DNA from: Vicingaceae bacterium
GTDB taxonomy: Bacteria; Bacteroidota; Bacteroidia; Flavobacteriales_E; Vicingaceae
Assembly (NCBI GenBank): GCA_026003395.1
Contig: BPHE01000004.1
Span: 1 to 64,000, forward strand
Direction of reading: 5' to 3'
DNA: 64,000 bases
Part shown: piece after piece, positions 18,398-28,778 of the stretch
Position numbering within the stretch: position 1 is the stretch's first letter
Layout: the number at the start of each line of letters is the position of its first letter
Notes under the pieces: generated by a model
What the model saw: only the letters and a program-made list of their open reading frames with translations
Databases searched by the model: none
Told to the model about the DNA's origin: nothing
Program-made: the position numbers and the translations under genes

Positions 18398-19447
18398 ATG
18401 AAAGGCCGTGGAAGTCATATCAATCCTCCCAACAGATTTTCAAAAGAGAATATTGAGTATGATGATTGGTGGAATGAGGAAAACGATGACACGATTGCCA
18501 AAACTCAAGTAATAGAAGTAGAACCTAAGACCATTTTAAATAAAGTCGTTAGCAGGGATTTGCCTTTTGAATATTCAGCCAATCCATATCAAGGTTGCGA
18601 GCACGGGTGCGCCTATTGTTATGCAAGGCCCACTCATCAGTATTGGGGCTTCCAAGCAGGTCTTGATTTTGAAAGCAAAATTCTTGTTAAAAAGAATGCC
18701 GCTCAGATATTGGAAAAAGAATTACGAAAAACCGGGCATAAACCGTTGCCAATTGCATTGTCGGGCAATACTGATTGTTATCAACCGCTGGAACGCACAT
18801 ATCAATTGACGCGTAAAATGTTGGAGGTATGTTTGGCTTATCGTCACCCGGTTTCAATCATCACAAAAAATTCGCTTGTTCTTCGCGATTTGGACATTTT
18901 AACCGAAATGTCAAAATTGCAATTGGTTCATGTTACTGTTTCAATAACCGGAACAGACGAAAAGCTTCGTTTAAAACTTGAACCAAGAACTTCAACTTAC
19001 AAGAATCGTTTTCGCACTTTGAGTGTTTTATCGTCCAACCAAATACCATGTGGGGTTTTGATCGCTCCTGTCATTCCTGCTCTAAACGATCAATTTATTC
19101 CTGAAATTCTTAAGTTGGCTGCCGATAATGGTGCACAATATGCAGCATATCAAATAGTAAGGTTAAATGATGAGGTACAACCGGTGTTTTTGAATTGGCT
19201 CGATCAACATTTTCCTTTGAGAAAAGAGAAAATTTTATCGATGATTAAATCTTGCCATGGTGATCAGTTGTCAGACAACAGACCGGGCATTCGCATGAAA
19301 GGTGAAGGGTTGGTAGCTGAATCAATCAAACGTATGTTTGAAATATTTTATCAAAAATACTTTTCTTCATCTCAAAAAGTAGAATTGAATAATTCCTTAT
19401 TTACAGGCAGACGTTTTGATGAATATGTTCAGGGAAAGTTGTTTTGA
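18398..19447 (+). CDS. PA0069-type radical SAM protein
   Basis: A 349 aa radical SAM protein. The cluster-binding motif CEHGCAYCYAR has C67, C71 and C74 (CxxxCxxC). The YARPTHQYWGFQAG segment just after it is typical of the PA0069/Rv2578c-like family related to spore photoproduct lyase-like enzymes. Other radical SAM elements are VSIITKNSLVLRDLDIL and the GVLIAPVIPALND strand. The reaction is unknown. A TTG at 18371 would lengthen it by 9 residues, but the ATG at 18398 begins the conserved MKGRGSHINPPNRF opening. Confidence 0.88.
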   Translation: MKGRGSHINPPNRFSKENIEYDDWWNEENDDTIAKTQVIEVEPKTILNKVVSRDLPFEYSANPYQGCEHGCAYCYARPTHQYWGFQAGLDFESKILVKKNAAQILEKELRKTGHKPLPIALSGNTDCYQPLERTYQLTRKMLEVCLAYRHPVSIITKNSLVLRDLDILTEMSKLQLVHVTVSITGTDEKLRLKLEPRTSTYKNRFRTLSVLSSNQIPCGVLIAPVIPALNDQFIPEILKLAADNGAQYAAYQIVRLNDEVQPVFLNWLDQHFPLRKEKILSMIKSCHGDQLSDNRPGIRMKGEGLVAESIKRMFEIFYQKYFSSSQKVELNNSLFTGRRFDEYVQGKLF

Positions 19448-19506
19448 TTAGGTCAAAATATCAATTTTATTTCGTATTAATTTTTCTTTTAAATGAACTA
19501 AATACT

Positions 19507-19546
19507 TTTTATGCAATTTTGAATCATTTTATGCAATTTTGAATCA
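19507..19546. repeat. tandem duplication of a 20-bp unit
   Basis: Two exact adjacent copies of TTTTATGCAATTTTGAATCA at 19507-19526 and 19527-19546. They lie 59 bp after the radical SAM gene, at the left edge of the repeat-rich intergenic stretch. No coding potential is seen. Confidence 0.95.
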
Positions 19547-19564
19547 TTGTGGTAGGTTATTTTC

Positions 19565-19590
19565 AAACCACAGAGAACACAGAGATACAC
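19565..19590. repeat. left arm of imperfect inverted repeat (CACAGAGA type)
   Basis: The CACAGAGAACACAGAGA stretch within 19565-19590 is an imperfect reverse complement of the CTCTGTGCTTCTCCGTG-type stretch at 20141-20173. The two arms bracket the palindromic units between them, so the whole 19565-20173 block looks like one compound repeat region. Confidence 0.7.
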
Positions 19591-19728
19591 TGATGTTTTC
19601 ATGGAGAGTTTTTGACTTTGATACTTTTTTATTGTTTTTTGATTTTCTCAATTTCTTAAATCATTGATTTTAGAGTGTTCTGCGTTTTCATTAACCCATA
19701 TTTGTAGCAAAATGTAAATGTCGGGGAC

Positions 19729-19882
19729 TTGAAACCTCACCCTGCCCTTTTGGGCACCCCTCTCCTTAGGAAGGAGAGGGGTTTGGGGAGAGGTCTTAAC
19801 TTCTCAATTGCTAAAACTCTTGCCTACGGGCATTTTGCGTTTCTAAAATTCGTATTTGCTCCAAAATTTATTTGCCGGTGAT
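19729..19882. repeat. palindromic repeat unit, copy 1 (154 bp)
   Basis: First full unit of a 154-bp direct repeat. It contains a small hairpin GCCC-TTTT-GGGC (19744-19755). This is followed by a strong 11-bp hairpin, CCCCTCTCCTT (19757-19767) pairing with AAGGAGAGGGG (19771-19781). The tail CTTGCCTACGGGCATTTTGCG (19819-19839) also contains a short inverted repeat. A degraded tail of a further copy precedes it at about 19682-19728. Confidence 0.92.
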
Positions 19883-20036
19883 TTGAAACCTCACCCCGCC
19901 CTTATGGGCACTCCTCTCCTTGGTAAGGAGAGGGGAATGGGGAGAGGTCTTAACTTCTCAATTGCTAAAATTCTTGCCTACGGGCATTTTGCGTTTCTAA
20001 AATTCGTAATTGCTCAAAAATATATTTGCCGATGAT
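19883..20036. repeat. palindromic repeat unit, copy 2 (154 bp)
   Basis: Second full copy with exactly the same 154-bp period. The hairpin arms are kept apart from one mismatch (CTCCTCTCCTT against AAGGAGAGGGG), while the three-base loop differs (GGT instead of AGG). The first hairpin is GCCC-TTAT-GGGC. Confidence 0.92.
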
Positions 20037-20107
20037 TTGAAACCTCACCCGCCCTTGTGGGTACCCCTCTCCTTCGAAAGGAGAGGGGTTTGGGGAGAGG
20101 TCTTAAT
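20037..20107. repeat. palindromic repeat unit, copy 3 (5' half only)
   Basis: Third copy, cut off after GGGGAGAGGTCTTAA. The large hairpin is again perfect in its arms (CCCCTCTCCTT, AAGGAGAGGGG) with a different loop (CGA). A short downstream segment then leads into the right inverted arm at 20141. Confidence 0.9.
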
Positions 20108-20140
20108 CTCAACACTGTTTTTCACGGAGATTGTTTTTAT

Positions 20141-20173
20141 TTTCTCTGTGCTTCTCCGTGTTCTCCGTGTTGA
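20141..20173. repeat. right arm of imperfect inverted repeat (CTCTGTG/CTCCGTG type)
   Basis: Contains CTCTGTGCTTCTCCGTG and a following CTCCGTG repeat. Its reverse complement resembles the CACAGAGAACACAGAGA arm at 19565-19590. Together with the three palindromic units it accounts for most of the 790-bp gene-free stretch between the radical SAM gene and hpt. Confidence 0.7.
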
Positions 20174-20210
20174 ATTTAATTTAAACTTTTTAATTAGGGA
20201 TTTTTGTTGG

Positions 20211-20218
20211 TAATTTTG
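20211..20218 (+). promoter_or_regulatory. TAnnTTTG -7 box upstream of hpt
   Basis: TAATTTTG, 21 bp before the ATG at 20240, matches the Bacteroidota -7 consensus. It probably drives the hpt-adk-obg operon. No clear -33 TTG lies at the usual spacing. Confidence 0.5.
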
Positions 20219-20239
20219 CAGCTTAATTTTAAATTTTGT

Positions 20240-20785
20240 ATGAAGACAATTTTTTTGCGTGATAAAAATTTTGATCTATGGATTCCTTTTGAAGAGATAG
20301 ATAAGGATATTGAACGTCTTGCAGTAGAAATTAATAAAGAAGAAAAAGATAAAAAACCGGTATTTTTGGTCGTGCTGAATGGGTCTTTTGTTTTTGCTGC
20401 CGATTTATTGAAAAAATTAAACATCGAATGTGAAGTTGAGTTTATTAAAGTAAAAAGTTATGAAGGCATGCAGCAGTCTGGCAATATACAACTTGAATTG
20501 CAACCCGATTGGAGCAACATCGCAGGACGGAAGGTCATTATCGTCGAAGATATTGTGGATACAGGCAAAACGCTTAGATTTATATACGACTTGATAAAAT
20601 CAAAAGGAGTAAATGAAATTGATGTATGCACGTTATTTTTCAAGCCTGAAGCATATCGTGATATATTGCCGCTGAAATGGATTGGTCGTAAGATTGACAA
20701 TCGTTTTATTGTGGGATATGGGTTGGACTATGACGGACTAGGGCGAAACTTGAAAGATATTTATGTTTTTAATTCAAATAAATAA
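20240..20785 (+). CDS. hpt: hypoxanthine phosphoribosyltransferase
   Basis: Purine salvage enzyme making IMP or GMP from hypoxanthine or guanine and PRPP. The length of 181 aa is typical. The PRPP-binding motif is VIIVEDIVDTGKTL (near residues 98-111). LNGSFVFAADL and the C-terminal FIVGYGLDYDGLGRNLKDIY segment are also characteristic. The frame is open upstream to 20204, but that would run over the -7 box, so the ATG at 20240 is chosen. First gene of a compact operon; adk follows after 3 bp. Confidence 0.95.
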   Translation: MKTIFLRDKNFDLWIPFEEIDKDIERLAVEINKEEKDKKPVFLVVLNGSFVFAADLLKKLNIECEVEFIKVKSYEGMQQSGNIQLELQPDWSNIAGRKVIIVEDIVDTGKTLRFIYDLIKSKGVNEIDVCTLFFKPEAYRDILPLKWIGRKIDNRFIVGYGLDYDGLGRNLKDIYVFNSNK

Positions 20786-20788
20786 ACT

Positions 20789-21358
20789 ATGAAAAATTTG
20801 ATTTTATTCGGCCCTCCGGGATCCGGAAAAGGAACACAAAGTGAAAAACTTGTTTCACAACTTGGATTGAAACATATTTCCACAGGAGATTTGTTTCGAT
20901 ATCATATCAAGAATGATACGGATTTGGGTAAATTGGCAAAAAGTTTCATTGAAAAAGGAGAATTAGTGCCTGACAAGGTTACCGTGGATATGCTAAAAGA
21001 AGAAATCAATAAAAACAATGCATCCGCCGGTTTTATTTTTGACGGATTTCCAAGAACTATTGCTCAGGCTGAGATACTTGACACCATATTAAACGAAAAA
21101 GGTTGGGAAATCACTAAGGTTATTTCACTCGAAGTACCCGACGACGAATTAAGAAAACGTTTGAAAAAACGTGCAGAAATTTCCGGACGGCCGGATGATG
21201 CAAAACCTGAAGTAATAGAAAATCGCATCAGAGTTTATAAACAAGAAACCGAGCCGGTAAAAGCATATTACAAAAAATCAGGGAAGCTGACCGAAATTGA
21301 CGGAGTAGGCGAAATTGACGAAATTTTTCACAGAATCTTGCAGGCCATTGGTCAATGA
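20789..21358 (+). CDS. adk: adenylate kinase
   Basis: Interconverts ATP plus AMP and two ADP. The 189 aa protein has P-loop GPPGSGKGTQ (residues 6-15), the AMP-site FDGFPRTIAQAE and the GRPDD segment of a short LID. No zinc-binding Cys cluster is present. It lies between hpt and obg in one transcript, grouping purine-nucleotide functions together. Confidence 0.96.
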   Translation: MKNLILFGPPGSGKGTQSEKLVSQLGLKHISTGDLFRYHIKNDTDLGKLAKSFIEKGELVPDKVTVDMLKEEINKNNASAGFIFDGFPRTIAQAEILDTILNEKGWEITKVISLEVPDDELRKRLKKRAEISGRPDDAKPEVIENRIRVYKQETEPVKAYYKKSGKLTEIDGVGEIDEIFHRILQAIGQ

Positions 21359-21377
21359 ATGCAAAGCAAAATAATTT

Positions 21378-22370
21378 ATGCCCGAAAGTAATTTTATAGA
21401 TTATGTAAAAATATGTTGCCGTTCAGGAAAAGGAGGAGCGGGAAGTGTGCATTTCAGAAGGGAAAAGTATCTTCCCAAAGGAGGGCCTGATGGCGGAGAT
21501 GGTGGGCGAGGAGGGCATATTATCGTTAGAGGGAACAAACAACTTTGGACATTGTTGCATTTGAAATACAGGAAGCACGTAATAGCTTCGGCCGGTCTGC
21601 CCGGAGGCGGAAATCAAATGACAGGGAAAAATGGACAGGATGTAGTGCTTGAAGTGCCTTTAGGCACAGTGATTCGTGATGCCGACACAATGGCGATCGA
21701 ACATGAAATTACCGAAGACGGACAAGAGGTTATAATTGTACCGGGCGGTAAAGGCGGCAAGGGCAATGCCCATTTCAAAACTTCCACAAATCAAGCACCA
21801 AGATATGCCCAACCCGGAGAACCCGGTCAGGAAAAATGGAAAATTTTTGAACTAAAAGTCCTTGCAGACGTTGGTTTGGTTGGGTTTCCCAATGCAGGTA
21901 AATCAACACTCCTTTCGGTACTCTCTGCTGCCAAGCCCGAAATTGCCGATTATCCATTTACGACGCTGGTGCCTCAATTGGGGATGGTAAAAGTAGACGA
22001 CCTACGTTCGTTTGTCATGGCCGATATTCCGGGAATCATCGAAGGGGCTCATAAAGGGAAAGGACTCGGATTGAGATTTCTAAGACATATTGAACGGAAT
22101 TCGGTTTTGTTGTTTGTCATCTCTTGTGAAAGTGCCAACATCAAAAATGAATATGATATTTTGGTTAACGAACTCAAGCAGTATAATCCACAATTACTCG
22201 ATAAAGAAAGAGTTTTGGCGATTACCAAAGCCGATTTATTGGACAATGATTTGATCGACGAGTTAAAGAAAGAACTACCGGACATACCTTATGTTTTTGT
22301 CTCGGCTCATAAAAAAAGCGGATTGAAAGAATTGGTATCACTTTTATGGAAAACACTCAATGATTTCTGA
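21378..22370 (+). CDS. obg: Obg family GTPase
   Basis: Ribosome-assembly and stringent-response GTPase, 330 aa. The glycine-rich Obg fold occupies about residues 1-157 ([21 protein letters not shown]). The G domain has G1 GFPNAGKST, the switch region [12 protein letters not shown]3 [10 protein letters not shown]4 TKAD and G5 SAHKKSG. There is no C-terminal OCT domain, as in many Bacteroidota. Its end overlaps the PAP2 gene by 11 bp. Confidence 0.96.
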   Translation: MPESNFIDYVKICCRSGKGGAGSVHFRREKYLPKGGPDGGDGGRGGHIIVRGNKQLWTLLHLKYRKHVIASAGLPGGGNQMTGKNGQDVVLEVPLGTVIRDADTMAIEHEITEDGQEVIIVPGGKGGKGNAHFKTSTNQAPRYAQPGEPGQEKWKIFELKVLADVGLVGFPNAGKSTLLSVLSAAKPEIADYPFTTLVPQLGMVKVDDLRSFVMADIPGIIEGAHKGKGLGLRFLRHIERNSVLLFVISCESANIKNEYDILVNELKQYNPQLLDKERVLAITKADLLDNDLIDELKKELPDIPYVFVSAHKKSGLKELVSLLWKTLNDF

Positions 22371-22926
22371 AATTACTAAAAATATTATTCATTGGGATGT
22401 CCGGGCTACATTGGCTATCAACCATGCCGGAAATGTCTTTTGGGATCAGGTAATGTGGTGGGTATCACTCAAATGGACATGGGTTCCATTGTATGCTTTT
22501 TTGCTTTTTTATGCTTACAAACAAAAAAAAGAAAAAGTTATTTGGGGTGTATTGATGATTGTGTTGTTAATTTTTATCAGTGATCAGACATCTGTGCATT
22601 TATTTAAAAATACGGTTCAACGTTTGCGACCATGTCATGACCCTGATCTGCAGGAATTTATCAGATTAGTGAATAATTATTGCGGTGGTAAATTTGGATT
22701 TTTATCTTCACACGCATCAAATTCATTTGCATTGGTAGTATTTTATATCTATTGGATGCGGTTAAAAATTCCTTATTCCATATTATTGATTTTTTGGGCA
22801 ACTTTGGTAAGTATTTCTAGGGTTTATTTAGGAGCTCATTTTGTGTTGGATATTATGGCAGGTGCTCTTTGGGGATATTTCCTGGCTAAATATTTATATT
22901 TGTTTGCGCAAAAAAAATTGACATGA
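22360..22926 (+). CDS. PAP2-type membrane phosphatase
   Basis: A 188 aa membrane protein of the phosphatidic acid phosphatase type 2 superfamily. It carries all three motifs: KNTVQRLRP (KxxxxxxRP), SSHAS (variant of PSGH) and [12 protein letters not shown] (SRxxxxxHxxxD). About five or six transmembrane helices surround the active site. Candidates for substrate are undecaprenyl pyrophosphate or lipid phosphates. It overlaps obg by 11 bp and crcB by 4 bp. Confidence 0.92.
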   Translation: MISEITKNIIHWDVRATLAINHAGNVFWDQVMWWVSLKWTWVPLYAFLLFYAYKQKKEKVIWGVLMIVLLIFISDQTSVHLFKNTVQRLRPCHDPDLQEFIRLVNNYCGGKFGFLSSHASNSFALVVFYIYWMRLKIPYSILLIFWATLVSISRVYLGAHFVLDIMAGALWGYFLAKYLYLFAQKKLT

Positions 22927-23300
22927 ATTATTTTACCATTTTAATATTCATTTTTTTGGGCGGCGGCATTGGAGCCATATTGCGATGGTTGGTTTCTGTT
23001 TTTTTCATTGCACACGATCATCATTTTCCGTGGGGAACTTTTGTCGCCAATGTTTTATCTACTGCTATCTTGGGAATCCTTGCTTTTGGTTGGCCCGATA
23101 AATATAATGACAATTGGCTTAGGTGGTTTCTGGCTGTGGGATTGTGCGGTGGTTTTAGTACATTTTCTACATTCAGTCTGGAAAATTTTATTTATATCAA
23201 GAATCATCAATGGGGATGGCTTTTTGCCAATATCACATTAAATACTTTGACCTGCTTGGCGGTTCTTTTTATTGTTTATAAATCTTTTAAAACAACTTAA
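22923..23300 (+). CDS. crcB: fluoride ion channel CrcB/FluC
   Basis: A 125 aa, four-helix membrane protein. It has the FluC signatures GGGIGAILRW (residues 13-22), GTFVANVLSTAILG and GLCGGFSTFSTFSLE. FluC dimers export fluoride. No fluoride riboswitch is seen because the gene starts inside the end of the PAP2 gene. Its stop is followed at once by the phosphatase start. Confidence 0.94.
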   Translation: MNYFTILIFIFLGGGIGAILRWLVSVFFIAHDHHFPWGTFVANVLSTAILGILAFGWPDKYNDNWLRWFLAVGLCGGFSTFSTFSLENFIYIKNHQWGWLFANITLNTLTCLAVLFIVYKSFKTT

Positions 23301-25009
23301 TGATGAGAGTAAATACATTTCTGGCAATTGCATGTGCAATTATTTTTCAAAAAGACATAATTGCCCAAAATAGCCCGAAAATTGTTGTGGGTATTGTGAT
23401 AGATCAGATGCGTCAAGAGTATCTTTACAGATACAAAGACAAATGGTCGTCAAATGGCGGTTTTATGAAATTGATCAACCAAGGTACTATGTTTGTCAAT
23501 GCTCATTATACTTATTTCCCTACCTATACTGCTCCTGGACATGCATCCATTTATACCGGCACGACTCCGTATAATCATGGGATTGTGGCAAATGAATGGT
23601 TTGACCCTGTTCAAAAAAAAGACGTGTATTGTGTTTGGGATGATAATGAATTTTCGGTTGGATGTTTCAATGAAGCCGGAAAAATGTCTCCCCGCAATCT
23701 TAAGGTAACAACTATCACAGATGAGCTGAAACTAGTAAGTGGCGGACGTTCAAAAGTTTTCGGAGTGTCACTCAAAGATCGTGGAGCAATATTGCCTGCC
23801 GGTCATTTGGCCGATGCCGCCTATTGGTTTGATGGCGCTTCCGGCAATTTCATCACATCTACTTATTACATGAAAAAACTACCCGGATGGGTAGAAAAGT
23901 TCAACGCCGAAAAAAAAGCGATCAAATATCTTGACAGGGAGTGGCAAACCTTGCTCCCGATCGAACAATATACTGAAAGTTACAAAGATTCATCCGGATA
24001 CGAACAGCCTTTGGATGGAAAAAAAGCATATTTTCCATATGATCTAAAATCCTTGTCATTGAATTCCGGGCCGATGATCATACGATACACTCCTTGGGGC
24101 AATACACTTTTGTTTGATTTTGCAAAGGCCTTGATCGAAAACGAAGCATTGGGAACCGGCAAATGGACTGATTTTTTATGTATTAGTTTTTCCACGCCTG
24201 ATTATATTGGTCATGCTTACGGTCCACGATCGGTTGAAATCGAAGATATGTATTTGCGACTCGATAAAGAACTGGGAGATTTTCTGAATTACCTTGAAAA
24301 AAAATTTGGTAAAGACAATGTCCTGGTCTTTTTAACCGCAGATCACGGCGGGGCTGAAAATACCGGGTTTAATGAAGAATTTCGTTTGCCCGGAAAAAGT
24401 TTGTACTTTACTTCGTTGAAAGATTCTTTAAACAAATTTTTAATGATCAAAGCTTCCGGATTCAATTCTGCCGCGATGCATCCATTTCGTGCCGGAGAAC
24501 TCCATCTACATGCAAATAAATTACCTGTTCTGCCTCCTGTGGAAAATATCAGCAATATGCAGATTTATTTGGCAAATGAATGGAGGCCTTATCGAGATTG
24601 GATCAAAACTCAATTAAATGTTTTTATTGCAGGAAATCCGGAAATAAAAGCCATTTATGACAAAGAGGAGTTAAAATATTTGGTGAAAGATCGAACAATC
24701 AATGCTGTCAATATGTTGGCAAACGGATTGCATCCTCATTTGTCGGGCGACTTTTTTATCCTACAAGATCCCGGTAGCATGGAATACGGAAAAAAAGGAA
24801 CTACACATGGGTCGGTCTACAGGTATGATACTCATGTACCTTTGATATTTTGGGGAAAAAATATCCCCCAAGGCCTTAAAGTAAGTGAATTTGTAGCTAT
24901 TTCCGATATTGCTCCCACTTTGTCGTTGATTTTACAAACAGCCATGCCCTCAGGAGCTACCGGCATTCCTTTACAAATATTATTTTCAACTAAAAATAAT
25001 GTACGATGA
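23300..25009 (+). CDS. pafA: PafA-type alkaline phosphatase
   Basis: A 569 aa secreted phosphatase of the alkaline phosphatase superfamily, PafA branch. It has a signal peptide (1-22, ending IIAQ). The nucleophile is in PTYTAPGHASIYTG (T77), replacing the Ser of PhoA. The metal ligands are in IDQMRQEY (D35), FSTPDYIGHAYG and TADHGG, and a C-terminal His in GTTHGS. It should release phosphate from organic esters in the periplasm. Its ATG overlaps the stop of crcB; the lipoprotein gene overlaps its end by 4 bp. Confidence 0.93.
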   Translation: MMRVNTFLAIACAIIFQKDIIAQNSPKIVVGIVIDQMRQEYLYRYKDKWSSNGGFMKLINQGTMFVNAHYTYFPTYTAPGHASIYTGTTPYNHGIVANEWFDPVQKKDVYCVWDDNEFSVGCFNEAGKMSPRNLKVTTITDELKLVSGGRSKVFGVSLKDRGAILPAGHLADAAYWFDGASGNFITSTYYMKKLPGWVEKFNAEKKAIKYLDREWQTLLPIEQYTESYKDSSGYEQPLDGKKAYFPYDLKSLSLNSGPMIIRYTPWGNTLLFDFAKALIENEALGTGKWTDFLCISFSTPDYIGHAYGPRSVEIEDMYLRLDKELGDFLNYLEKKFGKDNVLVFLTADHGGAENTGFNEEFRLPGKSLYFTSLKDSLNKFLMIKASGFNSAAMHPFRAGELHLHANKLPVLPPVENISNMQIYLANEWRPYRDWIKTQLNVFIAGNPEIKAIYDKEELKYLVKDRTINAVNMLANGLHPHLSGDFFILQDPGSMEYGKKGTTHGSVYRYDTHVPLIFWGKNIPQGLKVSEFVAISDIAPTLSLILQTAMPSGATGIPLQILFSTKNNVR

Positions 25010-25638
25010 AAAGAATATGTCAATTTAAATGGATTTTATTGTTTTCTACAGCTTTATTACAGGCCTGTCAAAATAATGAAACTCAAAAAACGGGTCAAGG
25101 AATTGAAGTGCAAGAAAACAAAAGTCAAACAACTAAAAATGAAACTAATTCAGAACTGTTAAACAAAGAAATAAACAATTTCTTTTTTTATTGGAAAAAT
25201 GACCCCGGACAGGCATACAGAAAATATGTATCATTCGGAAACGGACCTGTGTTGATTTATAGCAGTGGAGCCATGCCCCAATTTATCTTGATAAAAGATT
25301 TGAATGAAAACATAGAGGGTTTGGAAAAATCTTTATTGACGGTTATGCAAGAAATGTCTGACGGTTTTCCATGCATTTCTACGAAAACATTGCCCAAAAA
25401 AATATGCGAGGATTATCCTTATGACAAAAGAGGATGTTTTTATATCGAAGAAAATCAGTTGAGTCCTAACAGTTGGGATCGGCTTATACCCGAAGCTTTA
25501 AAACAACATTGGAGTGAAATTTCAGGCAAAATAAACATAACGTTGGTGCATACTCAATTGGGAATTTTTTACTTTTATTGGGATGGAGAAAGATTATTAT
25601 GGTTGATGGCCGACATAAGGGTTCCATGCCAAGCTTGA
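25006..25638 (+). CDS. lipoprotein of unknown function
   Basis: A 210 aa protein with a lipoprotein signal (FSTALLQAC, Cys21), then a Gln/Thr/Asn-rich linker (residues 22-50) and a globular domain. It shares the pafA transcript, overlapping by the ATGA stop-start. No recognisable family motif. It is the last gene of the hpt-adk-obg-PAP2-crcB-pafA run. Confidence 0.75.
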   Translation: MKRICQFKWILLFSTALLQACQNNETQKTGQGIEVQENKSQTTKNETNSELLNKEINNFFFYWKNDPGQAYRKYVSFGNGPVLIYSSGAMPQFILIKDLNENIEGLEKSLLTVMQEMSDGFPCISTKTLPKKICEDYPYDKRGCFYIEENQLSPNSWDRLIPEALKQHWSEISGKINITLVHTQLGIFYFYWDGERLLWLMADIRVPCQA

Positions 25639-25671
25639 AGATTCTTAAAAAGTTAAAACTAAACAAATTTC

Positions 25672-26406
25672 TTAATTGACCAGGATAAAACTTCCTTTCC
25701 CTTTTGTAACTTCATAAAGAATAGAAGGATGTGTATAGCAATAGATATTTCCGTATGAATAAATTTCATAGCCGGTATATTGCAATGGGGCTATATGGGT
25801 ATCTCCGGTCCCCGAAGCATTGACAAAAACTCGAGGCGACTTTAAATTTTGCAGGTATATAAATCCATTACCATTATTGTAGGCATAAACATAACCGGCT
25901 ATTCCTTCTACATGAATGTCAATGGGGCCTGTATGAGAAAATAAAAATAAGCTGTCAGTATGAATTTTTAAGCGGATACTCCCGGATCCGTCCCATGATT
26001 CCAATGAGAAATTGCTGCGTATGGTATCTAAAGTAATAATATCTCCGGCTCCTCGGTAAATGATATGTTTTAAATCCGGCATGTGCAATGTTACTTCCGG
26101 TTTTGATTTATATGATCTAAGCCAACGGCATTGATTGCGATCGTCAATCGTAAGTTTTTTGTTATGAATTTTAAATTCTACAAAAGGAATTAAATTTTTA
26201 CCACCCGAAATTTCGGCATAATAAGATGAATCTTTTTTTAGATATAAGTTGTAGTTATCTCCGGAAATTTCAACTGTATCAAAAGGTGATAATGATACCA
26301 ATGAAAAATCAGCAGGACCGGCAGATTTAAAACAACGGTTTTTTTTGCAATGAATAAAAAAAAATGAACAAAATAGAAGAATGGTGATATTTAAGTAAGT
26401 TTTCAT
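25672..26406 (-). CDS. DUF2807-like (head GIN) secreted protein
   Basis: A 244 aa protein resembling the DUF2807 putative auto-transporter-adhesin head domain. It is a right-handed beta-helix type sequence with repeating short strands (LTIDDRNQCRWLRSYKS, IIYRGAGDIITL, VFVNASGTGDTHIA). The N-terminus is a hydrophobic signal ending FFIHC (Cys20), a weak lipobox. The family role is unknown. It is a single-gene unit convergent with the preceding operon. Confidence 0.8.
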   Translation of the reverse strand: MKTYLNITILLFCSFFFIHCKKNRCFKSAGPADFSLVSLSPFDTVEISGDNYNLYLKKDSSYYAEISGGKNLIPFVEFKIHNKKLTIDDRNQCRWLRSYKSKPEVTLHMPDLKHIIYRGAGDIITLDTIRSNFSLESWDGSGSIRLKIHTDSLFLFSHTGPIDIHVEGIAGYVYAYNNGNGFIYLQNLKSPRVFVNASGTGDTHIAPLQYTGYEIYSYGNIYCYTHPSILYEVTKGKGSFILVN

Positions 26407-26522
26407 TTTGTAAATCCGGGGGTAAATTTATGCAAATTTCAAGTCATGTTTATAGAGAGATATTGGAGCAAGCGGTGGTCATTTACATAAAAACAATCAA
26501 ACAAATAAATAGACATAAAAGA

Positions 26523-26530
26523 TACATTTG
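26523..26530 (+). promoter_or_regulatory. TAnnTTTG -7 box upstream of decayed gene
   Basis: TACATTTG lies 20 bp before the ATG of the broken glycosyltransferase, as in intact genes of this window. It suggests the promoter outlived the coding sequence. Confidence 0.4.
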
Positions 26531-26550
26531 CCAAACATAAAACTCAAAAA

Positions 26551-27020
26551 ATGAAAATAGCCATAATGACACCAGGCAGCAAGGGCGATGTGCAACCATT
26601 TGCAATTTAAGGAAATGCATTGGAAAAACGAGGCCATAAAGTGTATTTTTCAACTGCCAAGAATTTTGAAAAACTTGTCAAATCCTATGGTTTGTCATTT
26701 TTTCCGATAGATGCCGATTATCAAAAACTTGTCAATTCAAAAGAAGGGCAACAAATGTTCGATCAAATCTCTTTGCAATCATGAAAAATGTGAATAGGTT
26801 GATTTTTCCGGTTATTAAAAACGCCCTGTCACACTTTTATCAACTTGTTTTGGAAGAAGATATAGTGATTTATCATCCTAAAACTCTTATAGATGTATTT
26901 GCCGGCCGGTTTCCAAATAAGATGAATCAATTCAACCTAATACCGGCTGTTGAATCTAAATCTGGGTTTTCTATTTGTGCATCACATAGTTTTTATTGCG
27001 TTGTCTTTTTTGGCAAATAA
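26551..27020 (+). pseudogene. decayed UGT-like (GT1) glycosyltransferase remnant
   Basis: Reading from the ATG at 26551 gives MKIAIMTPGSKGDVQPFAI, a clear start of the UDP-glycosyltransferase/sterol-glucosyltransferase-like GT1 fold (GSxGDVQP). It is then interrupted by TAA at 26608-26610. The same frame continues with GNALEKRGHKVYFST and SFFPIDADY up to a TGA at about 26782-26784. A shifted frame (26781-27020) carries LEEDIVIYHPKTLIDVF, also typical of this family. The catalytic C-terminal half is missing. Premature stop, frameshift and truncation together indicate a dead gene. Confidence 0.85.
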
Positions 27021-27252
27021 ATTTTTATTTGATATGTTTTTTTGTTCAAGATACCTTATTAATAGTACGCATATTCAAGTCGCATATTCAAATAATTCAA
27101 ATGTTCAACTCGATCTTTGCGCTAAGGCAAATCTTGATTTTCTTTAAAAATGAATAGATGAATAATGATGGATTTTATTGAGAAATCATTATAAATTGTA
27201 ATTTTATTCGCATTTATACAAAAATGTCAAAAAGTTTAAAATATAATTCCCT

Positions 27253-27286
27253 TTGCCAAAAATCCTGAATATAATTTATAAATTTG
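27253..27286 (+). promoter_or_regulatory. guaB promoter
   Basis: TTG at 27253-27255, a 23-bp spacer and TAAATTTG at 27279-27286 match the Bacteroidota -33/-7 promoter pattern. The -7 box ends 16 bp before the ATG at 27303. Confidence 0.6.
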
Positions 27287-27299
27287 CCTGAAAAATTAA

Positions 27300-28766
<1,467 letters not shown>

Positions 28767-28778
28767 AATATTTTAGAT

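Noticed and set aside
19729-20107. Possible CRISPR array
   Set aside because: Units are 154 bp, contiguous and without distinct spacers, and no cas genes are near; the hairpin units are palindromic repeats, not CRISPR repeats.
20010-20213. Short open frame across palindromic copy 3
   Set aside because: It reads only through the hairpin repeat and its residues follow the repeat sequence; no family signature.
22880-22923. Fluoride riboswitch before crcB
   Set aside because: crcB starts inside the PAP2 gene, leaving no leader, and no fluoride aptamer-like sequence was found.
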